Part shown: piece after piece, positions 24,449 to 33,317 of the stretch
Layout: each line of letters opens with the position of its first letter
How positions within the stretch are numbered: the stretch's first letter is position 1
DNA from: Flavobacteriaceae bacterium
GTDB lineage: Bacteria > Bacteroidota > Bacteroidia > Flavobacteriales > Flavobacteriaceae
DNA: 64,000 bases
NCBI GenBank assembly: GCA_016649715.1
Contig: JAENXC010000019.1
Span: 1 to 64,000, forward strand
Reading direction: 5' to 3'
Notes under the pieces: model-generated
Seen by the model: only the letters and a program-made list of their open reading frames with translations
What the model was told of the DNA's origin: nothing
Database searches by the model: none
Program-made: the position numbers and the translations under genes

Positions 24449-25085
24449 TGGTATGGTGGTCTATTGTTAAGATATCCTTGAGCCTATTTTTTCTTCTTTC
24501 AATGGATCTAAGGGAAAGTGGTAAGTGTTCCGTTAACTCTTTAGTCAATTTTCCCTCGGACAGGTAATAAAGTATGAGCATATCATAATGGTCTAAAACA
24601 TTCGATTTTACTTGAGCTTGGGTTAAAAACATGCGCACCGTTTTGCTATAGGAAGGCACCCCCTGCAGCACATCCAAAAATGCGGCATATAAACCTTGTG
24701 GATTGAGTTCACTTTTTATGAGTAGGCCCTCTGGCTTTATAATATTCAGTAATTTCTGGATTAGTGGATAGGTGTCATAACTGGTGATGACGATTATTTT
24801 GGTGTCGGGAAAGTTTTTGCGGATAACAACACCTAAATCCATACCTGATTTATACCCAGGAATATCGTTATTAGGTAAACCGATGTCCAATAAAACCAAA
24901 TGTAGCTCCCTTTTTGCGAAAGTATTTTCTAAGGTTTCTAGTGCCTGCAAAATAGAATGGGCCCGTTCTATTTGAAACCGATAGGCTTCAGACTGGGTTT
25001 CCAATTTTTTAAGTACATCCACATATCCTTCCAAGATCATAGGGTGATCATCTATCATAAAAATGTTTATACTTTTTGTATCCAT
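24402..25085 (-). CDS. LuxR/NarL-type response regulator
   Basis: 227 residues. Receiver domain with the acidic pair in FMIDDHPMILEGY, the phosphoacceptor Asp in LVLLDIGLPN (about residue 62), the Thr/Ser switch in IVITSYD and Lys in LLIKSEL. The C-terminal HTH (LILYYLSEGKLTKELTEHL, LSLRSIERRKNRL) is LuxR-like. It starts 9 bases after the histidine-kinase stop, so the two are a cognate pair. Confidence 0.9.
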   Translation of the reverse strand: MDTKSINIFMIDDHPMILEGYVDVLKKLETQSEAYRFQIERAHSILQALETLENTFAKRELHLVLLDIGLPNNDIPGYKSGMDLGVVIRKNFPDTKIIVITSYDTYPLIQKLLNIIKPEGLLIKSELNPQGLYAAFLDVLQGVPSYSKTVRMFLTQAQVKSNVLDHYDMLILYYLSEGKLTKELTEHLPLSLRSIERRKNRLKDILTIDHHTSDVQLLNKAKEQGYL

Positions 25086-25094
25086 CGCTAATAA

Positions 25095-27122
25095 TTATTT
25101 AATTGGAATGCTGATGCTAACAATTGTGCCAACACCCAATGTTGATCGTACATCAAAATTTCCTTTCAACTTTCTACTTCTGTTTTCTAAATTTTTAATA
25201 CCGATGCCTTTTTTTATTTGTGTAGGGCTAAATCCTTTGCCGTCATCGGCTATTGTAATATGAAGGGTGTTCAAGTCTCTAAAGAATGTTATACTAACTT
25301 TTTTTGCCTTTGCGTGTTTTACCACATTTTGGAGTATTTCCTCAAGTAGGCGGCGCAGGTTAATTTTTGCTAAATAGGATAAATCTTCCCAATCTTCCGG
25401 GTGTGTGCATTGGAAGTGATAGGTAAAGCCTCCTATTTCGCTTTTTTCTTTAAGAAGGGTTTCAATGGTGTCCAAAAAGTTTTCCGCCTCCAAAAAGACT
25501 ATACTTCTAAGCTCATGCGAAAGGTTCCGGATGTCAGTTTCCAGTACTTCCAACAGGTTTAAAAAATGCTTATGCTGTTCGAGCATTTTTGCTTCTCCGG
25601 AGAGAATAACGGATTGCCATCTGAACCTGAGCGTAAAAAGCCTTGAAACAATGCCGTCGTGTAATTCCTGCGAAATACGTTGTCGCTCTTCCGATTTTCC
25701 TTTTTCTAAATCGGTCTTTTGGGTAAGGGTCATTAAGAACATATCTTCATTGTATTGTTGTTGTTCCCGTTCGAACAAAAGTTCCTTGTTTTTTGCCCGT
25801 TGCCTTGTTGTTAAATAAATAAGGAATAGTAATAGGGTAATGACCACTGCGCCAATGGATATCCAGAATCTTTGGCTAAAAAGTCTTTCGTTTTCGAGTA
25901 TATATTTATCGGTGTCATACTGTATGGCCGTAAATTTATTTCTGAGGTTTCTATCCCGTGCGTTGAGGCTTTTATCAAGTTCGATATGTTGTTGTAAATA
26001 ATGTACCGTATTTGTTTTATCTAATGCTGCTAACATTACAAGCGCATGGAGCACATCGCGGTTTAAATTATTTTCCCGTGCGCGCTTTAGGGCATCCGCG
26101 GCAAAGGATATGGCTTTTAGGGTATCACCAATTTTCCCGTAATAATCGGCAAAACGCAATCTATTTATTACGGAGCCTGGGGCATCCCCTATACTGTCCC
26201 TTAAGGCCATGGCCATTTGCATAGGCTGTTCAACGTTTTCACGCTTTCCAAGGGAGACAAAGCAGAAGGCATGGTTATCCAATAATTTGGCGTGCAAGGA
26301 TGGATTTTCGGTTATTATCTCCTTGTAGGAAAGAGCTTTGTTAAAGTAAGGAACTGCCTCCGTAAATTGCTCCATTTTAGTTAACCGCACCCCTAAGTTG
26401 TTCCAGTTCTCCAGTTGGTAGTACTGTGAATTTTCGAAATTGGGTATTAACCCAGCAGCTTTATTGTAGTAGATTAAGGACTTCCCGTATTCTTCCATAT
26501 CATCGGCATTAGTGCCCAATAGATTATAGCACAGGTAAAGTTGTTTGGCACTATGGGTACTTTCGAATATTTTTATACTGCGGAAGAGCAGTATTTCGGC
26601 TCCTGTAAAATCGTTGGTCTGGCTTGCTATATAGGCCATATTGTACAGCATTTTACCGGCATAATAGTTTTTATTTGCTGCTGTATAAAGCTTGTAGGCG
26701 CTGTTGTAGTGGGTATAGCTACTATTGTACTTGCTTTCTCTTAAATAATACGCTCCATAATTCCAATGGGCATCCGCAAGTAGCGCGGGACTGGCTAAGT
26801 TTTTGGCTAGTTTAAAACCCTCAGAAGCTATGCTATGAAAGAAAACAGAGTCTTTTAGAGAGGAGGATGCCACAACTATTTTACTGATCATTGCGTACTT
26901 TACACTATCCTCTCTAACGTGCTTTATCAATTCATATGAAATTATTAAGAGCGTTTTTCTAGTATCAAGGGATAGGCTATCTTCCTGCGCCCTGTTTAAG
27001 TAATATTCAAAATTCTGTAGATTATCCCTGTTTTGTGTATTAGCTGGAAATGGAAATACAAAGAGTAATAGTATTACCGCAAAAGGGAACTCCCGCCAAT
27101 ATGTTTGATAGTAGGTGGTCAT
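25095..27122 (-). CDS. TPR-containing sensor histidine kinase (HisKA_3 type)
   Basis: 675 residues from the ATG at 27122, chosen because a -7 element and a terminator lie just upstream; a longer frame to 27281 would overlap the lipoprotein gene. Signal peptide or first membrane segment (FPFAVILLLFVFPFP), a periplasmic helical TPR sensor (about 60-400), a membrane helix (WISIGAVVITLLLFLIYLT), the phosphoacceptor box ERQRISQELHDGI, and an ATPase domain with the N box (LRRLLEEILQNVVKHA) and G box (DDGKGF; KGIGIKNLENR). Autophosphorylates on His and passes the phosphate to the 24402-25085 regulator. Confidence 0.9.
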   Translation of the reverse strand: MTTYYQTYWREFPFAVILLLFVFPFPANTQNRDNLQNFEYYLNRAQEDSLSLDTRKTLLIISYELIKHVREDSVKYAMISKIVVASSSLKDSVFFHSIASEGFKLAKNLASPALLADAHWNYGAYYLRESKYNSSYTHYNSAYKLYTAANKNYYAGKMLYNMAYIASQTNDFTGAEILLFRSIKIFESTHSAKQLYLCYNLLGTNADDMEEYGKSLIYYNKAAGLIPNFENSQYYQLENWNNLGVRLTKMEQFTEAVPYFNKALSYKEIITENPSLHAKLLDNHAFCFVSLGKRENVEQPMQMAMALRDSIGDAPGSVINRLRFADYYGKIGDTLKAISFAADALKRARENNLNRDVLHALVMLAALDKTNTVHYLQQHIELDKSLNARDRNLRNKFTAIQYDTDKYILENERLFSQRFWISIGAVVITLLLFLIYLTTRQRAKNKELLFEREQQQYNEDMFLMTLTQKTDLEKGKSEERQRISQELHDGIVSRLFTLRFRWQSVILSGEAKMLEQHKHFLNLLEVLETDIRNLSHELRSIVFLEAENFLDTIETLLKEKSEIGGFTYHFQCTHPEDWEDLSYLAKINLRRLLEEILQNVVKHAKAKKVSITFFRDLNTLHITIADDGKGFSPTQIKKGIGIKNLENRSRKLKGNFDVRSTLGVGTIVSISIPIK

Positions 27123-27145
27123 ATTAAAAGTATACGGGGAGTAAA

Positions 27146-27153
27146 CAAAAGTA
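27146..27153 (-). promoter_or_regulatory. -7 promoter element of the histidine kinase
   Basis: TACTTTTG on the minus strand matches TAnnTTTG and lies 24 bases before the chosen start. No clear -33 TTTG is seen. Confidence 0.4.
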
Positions 27154-27154
27154 A

Positions 27155-27182
27155 GAAAAGCCTTTCTATTATAAAAGGCTTC
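27155..27182 (-). terminator. Terminator after the small lipoprotein gene
   Basis: On the minus strand AAGCCTTT pairs with AAAGGCTT around an 8-base AT loop, followed by TTCTTACTTTTG. It lies 25 bases after the lipoprotein stop. Confidence 0.6.
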
Positions 27183-27207
27183 TCTCAAAATAAGGGAGTT
27201 ATATAAT

Positions 27208-27369
27208 TCAATCCTTATCATTATCGGGTTCAGCACTGTGTTCGCCTCCCGTACCGTATATGGTTGGGGCTTTATGTGCATTGCTTTCGTTATTCAAAGG
27301 GGTCGGTGTACAGGAAGCTATTAGTCCTATAAAACACACAAGACTGAGGTAAATTAATTTTGTTTTCAT
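27208..27369 (-). CDS. Small lipoprotein of unknown function
   Basis: 53 residues from ATG 27369: a lipoprotein signal MKTKLIYLSLVCFIGLIASC with the lipidated Cys at residue 20, then a short polar tail (TPTPLNNESNAHKAP, GEHSAEPDNDKD). A longer frame to 27480 lacks support because its first 37 residues precede a clean lipoprotein signal. It lies upstream of the histidine kinase and may be part of the same signalling locus. Role unknown. Confidence 0.65.
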   Translation of the reverse strand: MKTKLIYLSLVCFIGLIASCTPTPLNNESNAHKAPTIYGTGGEHSAEPDNDKD

Positions 27370-27588
27370 TGTGTACGTTTTTTCGTTAAACAAATAAGTG
27401 ATAACCCTCTTTTTGTGGAGGGGACCATTGTGCACAATGAACCTGGTGATGGCACCAGTAGGAGAGCAACTTCCTGACATCTAAAGTAATAGCCAAAAAT
27501 TTAAATACCGCAGGGAAGTGGGGTTATCCTGTGAATTGCATAAATCTGATTGTGAGTAGGGGAGGTAGCGCATGTAGAGCGCTAAAAA

Positions 27589-28326
27589 TTAAACGAAAAC
27601 CGATGAAGGGGCTTTTAATAGCATCTTTTTGATATGGATTATATTCTCGCTGTATTTTTTTGTATAGTGTAGGGGCTGGTTGTAATGGCGTAAATGCAGT
27701 TCGTTCTTTCCCGTATGGATCCTTGAAACATAAAAGGAGTTTACAACATAGCTCCTATTTATTCTTTGAAAATTAAAAGGCAATAGTGGGTGGGTGTGTT
27801 TTAAGTTTTTGAAATTGTTTATGAGGGAACCATCTCTCATCAAAAATTCTGTAGTGTAGTTATCTGCTTTAACTAAGAGCAGCTCATGAAGATTTAAATA
27901 AAAAAAATCGCGATAGTAGTCTATACAAAAAAAATGATTTTGCGCATAAGTACGTTTGTATTTATATAGAACCGCCAATATTTTTTCCATAGTTAAAGGC
28001 GCAAGAATTACATAGACGAAGCCAAGCTGAAATGCTTCAAATCCTTTTTCGTGTGAAGACGTTATCCCAATATAATTAGGGATTATTCCTATTCTATTGT
28101 TGTATTTCCCGATGATTTTAAAGACATCTATATTTGGGTCATCGAGGTTGATTATTACCAATTCCGGTGGAAACTTTAGGGCTTCTTCCCAATTGATAGC
28201 CTTTTCCACTGTCCTCCCCAAACACTTAAATTCCCCGCTTTCGTCAAAAACCGGAATTACAGACTCCAAGGCTGCTGGGATATTTCCTATGATTTGATAA
28301 AATCGCAAAGTAAAAATTTTAACCAC
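27589..28326 (-). CDS. LytTR-type transcriptional regulator
   Basis: 245 residues. The C-terminal 100 residues are a LytTR DNA-binding domain (YLNLHELLLVKADNYTTEFLM; FQRINRSYVVNSFYVSRI; ELHLRHYNQPL). Residues 1-130 have receiver-like strands (PPELVIINLDDPN; GIIPNYIGITSS; GFVYVILAPLTMEKIL) but the usual N-terminal acidic pair is not evident. It could be a phospho-independent regulator. It lies next to the kinase and lipoprotein genes on the same strand. Confidence 0.75.
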   Translation of the reverse strand: MVKIFTLRFYQIIGNIPAALESVIPVFDESGEFKCLGRTVEKAINWEEALKFPPELVIINLDDPNIDVFKIIGKYNNRIGIIPNYIGITSSHEKGFEAFQLGFVYVILAPLTMEKILAVLYKYKRTYAQNHFFCIDYYRDFFYLNLHELLLVKADNYTTEFLMRDGSLINNFKNLKHTHPLLPFNFQRINRSYVVNSFYVSRIHTGKNELHLRHYNQPLHYTKKYSENIIHIKKMLLKAPSSVFV

Positions 28327-28355
28327 TGCATATTAGCGCTTTAAGACAAAAAAAA

Positions 28356-28395
28356 ATGGCGGTTCAACCGCCATGCTTGACGGTTCAACCGCCAT
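28356..28395 (-). terminator. Repeated hairpin with terminator features
   Basis: ATGGCGGTTCAACCGCCAT (28356-28374) is a near-perfect palindrome; on the minus strand it is followed by a long T-run. A second partial copy (CGGTTCAACCGCCAT) follows at 28381-28395. It lies upstream of the LytTR gene and would stop transcripts arriving from the repeat region. Confidence 0.6.
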
Positions 28396-28478
28396 CTTTT
28401 CGAAATGTATTTTAATAATTTGCAATTATAAATCAATACATGACTCAATATGAAAACCCAAATAACAAATAATAAAAC

Positions 28479-28808
28479 TGTCATGCTGAGCGCAGTCGAA
28501 GCACCAAATCACAAATTCCAAATCTGTCATGCTGAGTAGCCTGTCCTGAGCGGAGTCGAAGGGCAGTCGAAGCACCAAATCCCAAATCACAAATCTGTCA
28601 TGCTGAGTAGCCTGTCCTGAGCGGAGTCGAAGGGCAGTCGAAGCACCAAATTCCAAATTCCAAATCACAGATAACAGATAACAGATAACACTTGTCCACC
28701 GACCGCGTGTCGCTGAAGCTTTAGCGGAGGCACAAGCTTTTTCAGCGTAGGTGGAGATAACAGATAACAGATAACAGATAACCGATAACCCCCTAAACCC
28801 CATATATC
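28479..28808. repeat. Intergenic repeat cluster (TGTCATGCTGAG family and CTTGTCCACC hairpin)
   Basis: Three copies of a repeat starting TGTCATGCTGAG and ending GCAGTCGAAGCACC lie at 28479-28505, 28525-28575 and 28595-28647; the last two carry an insert TAGCCTGTCCTGAGCGGAG. A CTTGTCCACC...GGTGGA stem-loop element is at 28691-28755. Between them are short satellites such as CAGATAACAGATAACAG. A minus-strand frame through this region (28426-28803) is an artefact of the repeats. Confidence 0.85.
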
Positions 28809-29432
28809 ATGAAAACCCCCATCAACAAATTCTGGTACTCCTTTTCACTGATCCAAAAGGAATTGATTTTTGCAAACCGCACCGCCAATTATAAAGTACA
28901 ATATAATTTATGTAGTACTTTAGATAGAAGGGTAACTGAAGTCCACCCCAAATTGACCTTATTAATTATTTTCAACATTAATAATACCGATTCGGCCAAA
29001 TTGATCTTTCTTACCAAAGGTAAAAGCTCCTTAAAGTCAATAGTGGAAGACCTTCTATCTGAAGCACCTTCATTCCCTTCATGGCATTATCAGTCGGGCA
29101 TCAAACCCTATAAGCATTCCATCATCTCCTTGTGCGCCTACTACAGATTTTTAGGCTCAGGAAACAACATCCATCAAATTTACTTTGCGGTGCAAAAGAT
29201 TTACAGAACCACCAACAAACTCCACCTCATCCTGTATTTGGAGATGGATAAGCAACTTTCTAAATCAGATCTGCAAGATTTAATGCGCCCTATCCTATTG
29301 TGTTTTTTAGGCGATGCATATTACCAAAAACACATAAGTAGATACAGAATAGTGCGCCGCAAATACTCCAGGATTCGTTTTATACCCTTAGATGAATTAA
29401 AACCTTTAATACAGTATAAAACTTTTAACTAA
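28809..29432 (+). CDS. Hypothetical protein, 207 residues
   Basis: Basic, soluble, with alternating strands and helices and no recognised motif. Notable stretches are FWYSFSLIQKELIFANRTANY near the start, TLLIIFNINNTDSAKLIFLTKG (50-72), and a basic C-terminus (HISRYRIVRRKYSRIRF). No signal peptide or membrane helix. It stands alone between repeat clusters on both sides. It could be a lineage-specific protein tied to the polysaccharide locus or to the repeats; function unknown. Confidence 0.55.
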   Translation: MKTPINKFWYSFSLIQKELIFANRTANYKVQYNLCSTLDRRVTEVHPKLTLLIIFNINNTDSAKLIFLTKGKSSLKSIVEDLLSEAPSFPSWHYQSGIKPYKHSIISLCAYYRFLGSGNNIHQIYFAVQKIYRTTNKLHLILYLEMDKQLSKSDLQDLMRPILLCFLGDAYYQKHISRYRIVRRKYSRIRFIPLDELKPLIQYKTFN

Positions 29433-30052
29433 AAAAATACCAAATGCCTAATACCAAATGCCTAATGCCAAATGCCTAATGCCAAATGCCTATTGCCTAT
29501 TGCCAAATGCCAAATGCCTATTGCCTATTGCCAAATGCCTAATACCTAATACCTCTTAATGTACTGTTCAAAATTATCTATGTATGGTTCAAGGTGTCAT
29601 AATGTAGCGTTCAGCCCGCATCCATGTATGTTTCATATAGGTTTCATGCTACTCTAATGCTACGTTTATGCTACTGTTTCCCTACTAAACCCCTACTGTC
29701 ATACTAGTATCAGGAAAATATAAACCTCCTTATGCTTTCATTAATAGGTGAACTAAAATTTGAAATCAAGTTATTACCAACTGTGGCCTAAAGGACATTT
29801 AAAAGCCGATAATTAATTGTACAAACAACAAACAATACTTGTCCACCGTCCGCGTGTCGCTGAAGCTTTAGCGGAGGCACAAGCTTTTTCAGCGTAGGTG
29901 GAAACAATACTTGTCCACCAAAGCTTTTTCAGCGTAGGTGGAAACAACAAACAATACTTGTCCACCGTCCGCGTGTCGCTGAAGCTTTAGCGGAGGCACA
30001 AGCTTTTTCAGCGTAGGTGGAAACAACAACTTATGAACCAAATACTACTATT
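29433..30052. other. Gene-free stretch with satellites and tandem stem-loops
   Basis: 29437-29560 is an 11- to 14-base satellite of ACCAAATGCCTAAT/ATGCCTATTGCC units. 29560-29830 holds several strings like GTTTCATGCTAC and ATGCTAC without a gene. 29838-30021 contains the tandem CTTGTCCACC stem-loops listed separately. Confidence 0.7.
29838..30021. repeat. Tandem CTTGTCCACC...GGTGGA stem-loop elements
   Basis: Two full copies (29838-29902 and 29957-30021) and one shortened copy between them (29910-29942), near identical to the copy at 28691-28755. Each has outer arms TCCACC/GGTGGA and an inner GCTGAA/TTCAGC pair. The copies are spaced 119 bases apart including AACAATA spacers, showing a recent tandem duplication. 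Confidence 0.85.
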
Positions 30053-30295
30053 ATGCAAAGCCAAGAAGAAAATAAGGAACAACAATTTCCTCAGCTCAGA
30101 TTGAAGAACTCCAGAGTAGTTATTTATCCCAAGGATATACAGATCCTTACGGGAAAATCATACAGACATGCTCTTTACCTAAATCAGGACATTAGGAATT
30201 ATTTCAATAAAAAAAAGCACCAACTGCTCACTATTTATGAATTCGCGGACTATACTGGGATTAGTGCGGAGGTTATTCTTCATCATATTAAATAG
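30053..30295 (+). CDS. Small possible DNA-binding protein
   Basis: 80 residues from ATG 30053; an upstream GTG at 30017 lies inside the stem-loop repeat and is less likely. The pattern VVIYPKDIQILTGKSYRHAL, then NKKKHQLLTIYEFADYTGIS...VILHHIK, recalls small Bacteroidota proteins with an excisionase-like or winged helix-turn-helix pair. No partner gene is adjacent. A DNA-binding role is inferred. Confidence 0.6.
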   Translation: MQSQEENKEQQFPQLRLKNSRVVIYPKDIQILTGKSYRHALYLNQDIRNYFNKKKHQLLTIYEFADYTGISAEVILHHIK

Positions 30296-31037
30296 AGGGT
30301 GGTGGGTAGTAGGTGGTGGGTAGTTGGTTGTTACGTCCCTTAAACAGGATGTGTGTGCGTGCTCCTTCCCCTCAGCAAAAAGCAAACTTAAAGAACAAAT
30401 GTTGTTCAAGGGGAAGGTGGCAGCTGGGAAAAAACTTGGTTGAATGCTGAATTTTTAATCCAGCTGCCGGAAGGGGTCTTAGAAACAATTCAACTTCATC
30501 TTCATCTTCATCTTCACCTTCAACTTCACCTTCATTTTCACTTTTGATTTCTTTCACTCCTTCCTTGCCAACGCCCACAAAAAAGTTTATTTTAGCACCC
30601 CAGCAATTCAGGTCTAAAGAAATGAGACTACAGAAAAAAGATAAAAGAAAAAAGAAAAAAGACTAAAGAAAAAAGACTAAAGAAACGAAAAACCAAATCC
30701 CAATAACTCAATAACCCAATAACTCAATAACCAAATTTGTCATGCTGAGTAGCCTGTCCTGAGTATTTCGACTGCGCTCAATATGAACTACGTCGAAGGG
30801 CAGTCGAAGCACCAAATCCCAAATCCCAATAACTCAATAACCTAATAACAATTAACAATTAACAATTAACAAATAACAATTAACAAATCCCAAATCCCAA
30901 ATCCCAATAACGCAATAACCCAAAACTGTCATGCTGAGCGCAGTCGAAGCACCAAATCCCAAATCTTCAAATCAAGAAATCTTCAAATCAAAATCCCTAT
31001 CTTAGCCCCCAAGAAAAAGAAGCCTTCCCCAAAGCAA
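30296..31037. repeat. Repeat-rich gene-free stretch before the polysaccharide cluster
   Basis: Contains a CTTCAT/CTTCAC hexamer satellite (about 30488-30545), an AAAAAAGACTAAAG satellite (about 30632-30685), AATAACCCAATAACTC and AACAATTAACAATT satellites, and two TGTCATGCTGAG...GTCGAAGCACC elements (30738-30813, the longest, and 30927-30953). The frames through it are artefacts of the satellites. It probably includes the promoter of the ABC exporter genes. Confidence 0.75.
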
Positions 31038-31883
31038 ATGGAACTAGAAACCAAAGTCTATCAAAAGGAAAACAATCTGCGCCTTGGCAAGTTGCTGAAA
31101 GAGAGCTTGGCAGACATTGCAGGGTCGCGGTTTTTGTCGTTCCAATTGGCTAAACGGGACATTCAGGCACAGTACCGCCAAAGTTATCTCGGCATTATTT
31201 GGGCCTTTGTAACGCCGCTTGCCACTGCTTTTGTTTGGATTTTTCTAAACAACTCTGGCACCGTTCGGGTGACGGATACGGGCATTCCCTATCCGGTATA
31301 TGCCTTTTCAGGAACTTTGTTGTGGTCCATTATGACGGAGGCCATCAATTCGCCTATGAGTAGTACCAATGGGGCAAAGTCTATTCTTTCAAAAATCAAT
31401 TTCCCGAAGGAAGCCCTGGTTATTTCCGGTATCTATAAGCTGCTGTTTAACAGTTCCATAAAAATAGTGTTGCTTTTGTTTTTTATATTCTTTTTCGGGG
31501 TAGGTTTTCACTGGAGTCTTCTCCTGTTTCCGGTTGCTGTGTTAGGCGGAATACTTTTTGGAACAACCATCGGGCTATTTATTACCCCTTTGGGAATGCT
31601 ATATAAGGACATAGGCCGGATGATAAGTTTTGGACTAGGATTTTTGATGTACGTTACTCCCGTGGTCTATGCCATCCCCAAAACCGGTGTTATGAAAACC
31701 GTAATGGAACTAAACCCTTTTACCCCAATAATATTGACCGCTCGCGATTTGGCAGTAGGAATGACCCCGATATATGGCACCTATTTTTTGATAGTCATTG
31801 CTTGTTGTATTCCTCTGCTTTTTATTGCTTTGTTGTTTTATAGGATATCAATTCCTGTTTTGGTAGAACGGATGAGTGCGTAG
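31038..31883 (+). CDS. wzm: Polysaccharide ABC exporter, permease
   Basis: 281 residues with six hydrophobic segments and the ABC-2 signature. The start of the membrane domain shows FLSFQLAKRDIQAQYRQSYLGIIWAFVTPL, typical of Wzm/TagG-type permeases; later PVVYAIP and NPFTPIILTARDL. It moves lipid-linked O-polysaccharide or teichoic-type chains across the inner membrane with the ATPase encoded 165 bases downstream. It opens the sugar cluster. Confidence 0.92.
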   Translation: MELETKVYQKENNLRLGKLLKESLADIAGSRFLSFQLAKRDIQAQYRQSYLGIIWAFVTPLATAFVWIFLNNSGTVRVTDTGIPYPVYAFSGTLLWSIMTEAINSPMSSTNGAKSILSKINFPKEALVISGIYKLLFNSSIKIVLLLFFIFFFGVGFHWSLLLFPVAVLGGILFGTTIGLFITPLGMLYKDIGRMISFGLGFLMYVTPVVYAIPKTGVMKTVMELNPFTPIILTARDLAVGMTPIYGTYFLIVIACCIPLLFIALLFYRISIPVLVERMSA

Positions 31884-32048
31884 GGGTTTCGAGTTTCTGG
31901 TTTCTTGTTTCAAGTTACAGGTTACAAGTTGCAGGTTGCAAGTTCACAATTAACACTAAACAATAACTCAATAACTCAGTAACCCAATAACAGCCAGACC
32001 CGAGCGAAGCGAACAGGCGAAGCAAACAAGAAACCAGAAACAAGAAAC

Positions 32049-33257
32049 GTGGAACCAGAAACCTTAATAAAAGTAGAAAACCTCTCCAAAAAGTTCTGTA
32101 AAGACCTTAAGACCAGCCTGTGGTATGGGGTGAAGGATTTGGCTAGTGGGTTGAGCGGCAATAAGAACGAACGCGAGCTGCGGCCACAGGAGTTTTGGGC
32201 GGTGAAGGATATTAGTTTTGAGCTACGCCGGGGGGAATGTTTGGGGCTTATTGGCCATAATGGTGCCGGGAAATCTACTCTTTTAAAAATATTAAACGGC
32301 CTTATAAACCCCGATGCGGGAAAGGTGACCATTAAGGGCAGGGTAGGGGCATTGATTGAATTGGGTGCAGGTTTTAACCCCATACTTACTGGAAGGGAAA
32401 ATATCTATAGCAACGGTGCTATCCTGGGGTTTACCCGAAAGGAGATAAATGAAAAGGTAGAGGAGATAATAGACTTTGCCGAAATACGCGAGTTTATAGA
32501 TATGCCAGTACAAAACTACAGCAGCGGGATGAAGGTACGTTTGGGCTTTGCCGTGGCGGCACAGATGGAGCCAGATGTTTTGATTATTGATGAGGTTTTG
32601 GCGGTGGGCGACCTGGGTTTTGTTTTAAAATGCTTTAAGCAGATTGATACCATCCTGCCCAATACGGCTATTGTTTTTGTATCGCATAGCATCCCTATGG
32701 TTTCTCGAATTTGTACCCAGATTATTGTATTAGAAAAAGGAATAGCAAATTTTCAAGGCGAGAATGTATCAAGAGGAATTGACTTGTACTATAATAAATT
32801 TTTAACAAATGAAAATTCACAGATTGTTTTCACAGATAATTCTATTGAATTAAAGAATGCTTGGGTCGATGGGGTTAATCCATCAAATAATGTTTATCAT
32901 ATACTTTGGGGAAATACGATAAACTTGAATTTCACAATTAAAAACAAAAACCTGTCAAAAATCCCATATATATCTTTGGCAATTTATGATAAAGAGCAAA
33001 GAGCAATAGCAGAGATTTTACCAGAGGATCAAGATTTAAGATTATTAAATACCACCAAGGAGTTTACCCTTATTTTCCAGTTAAACAATATTTACTTATC
33101 AAAGGGTATTTATAATATAACTTTTACTGCGTCTGAAGATTATGGCTTTAATATTTATTATAAAATACACAAAGCAATTACACTAAAAATTGAGCATGAA
33201 AAACAAATATGGACACCTTTTTTAATGGACTCAAAATTAATTGAAACAAAATATTAA
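32049..33257 (+). CDS. wzt: Polysaccharide ABC exporter, ATPase with carbohydrate-binding C-terminus
   Basis: 402 residues from a GTG start. Walker A GHNGAGKST (about residue 68), signature YSSGM, Walker B VLIIDEVLAVGD, switch His in FVSHS. After residue 250 a beta-rich domain follows (NVYHILWGNTINLNFTI, SKGIYNITFTASEDYGF), as in Wzt proteins that recognise a modified O-chain end. This points to an ABC-dependent O-antigen whose chain end carries a terminating group. Confidence 0.92.
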   Translation: MEPETLIKVENLSKKFCKDLKTSLWYGVKDLASGLSGNKNERELRPQEFWAVKDISFELRRGECLGLIGHNGAGKSTLLKILNGLINPDAGKVTIKGRVGALIELGAGFNPILTGRENIYSNGAILGFTRKEINEKVEEIIDFAEIREFIDMPVQNYSSGMKVRLGFAVAAQMEPDVLIIDEVLAVGDLGFVLKCFKQIDTILPNTAIVFVSHSIPMVSRICTQIIVLEKGIANFQGENVSRGIDLYYNKFLTNENSQIVFTDNSIELKNAWVDGVNPSNNVYHILWGNTINLNFTIKNKNLSKIPYISLAIYDKEQRAIAEILPEDQDLRLLNTTKEFTLIFQLNNIYLSKGIYNITFTASEDYGFNIYYKIHKAITLKIEHEKQIWTPFLMDSKLIETKY

Positions 33258-33317
33258 TATTGAAACATAATCAAAAACCACAATTCAAATTTTTCAACAA
33301 AATAAATTATAATTATA

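Noticed and set aside
27123-27281. N-terminal extension of the histidine kinase
   Set aside because: The longer frame overlaps the lipoprotein gene and crosses a terminator and a promoter element; the signal-anchor start at 27122 is better.
28426-28803. 125-codon minus-strand open frame
   Set aside because: It is built from TGTCATGCTGAG-type repeats and satellites; translation shows repeated SVICYLLSVI and DSAQDR strings, a known artefact of such repeats.
29437-29560. CRISPR-like array
   Set aside because: The units are short degenerate satellites (ATGCCTAAT) without unique spacers or cas genes.
30372-30578. 68-codon minus-strand frame rich in Glu and Asp
   Set aside because: It is the translation of the CTTCAT/CTTCAC satellite and has no other support.
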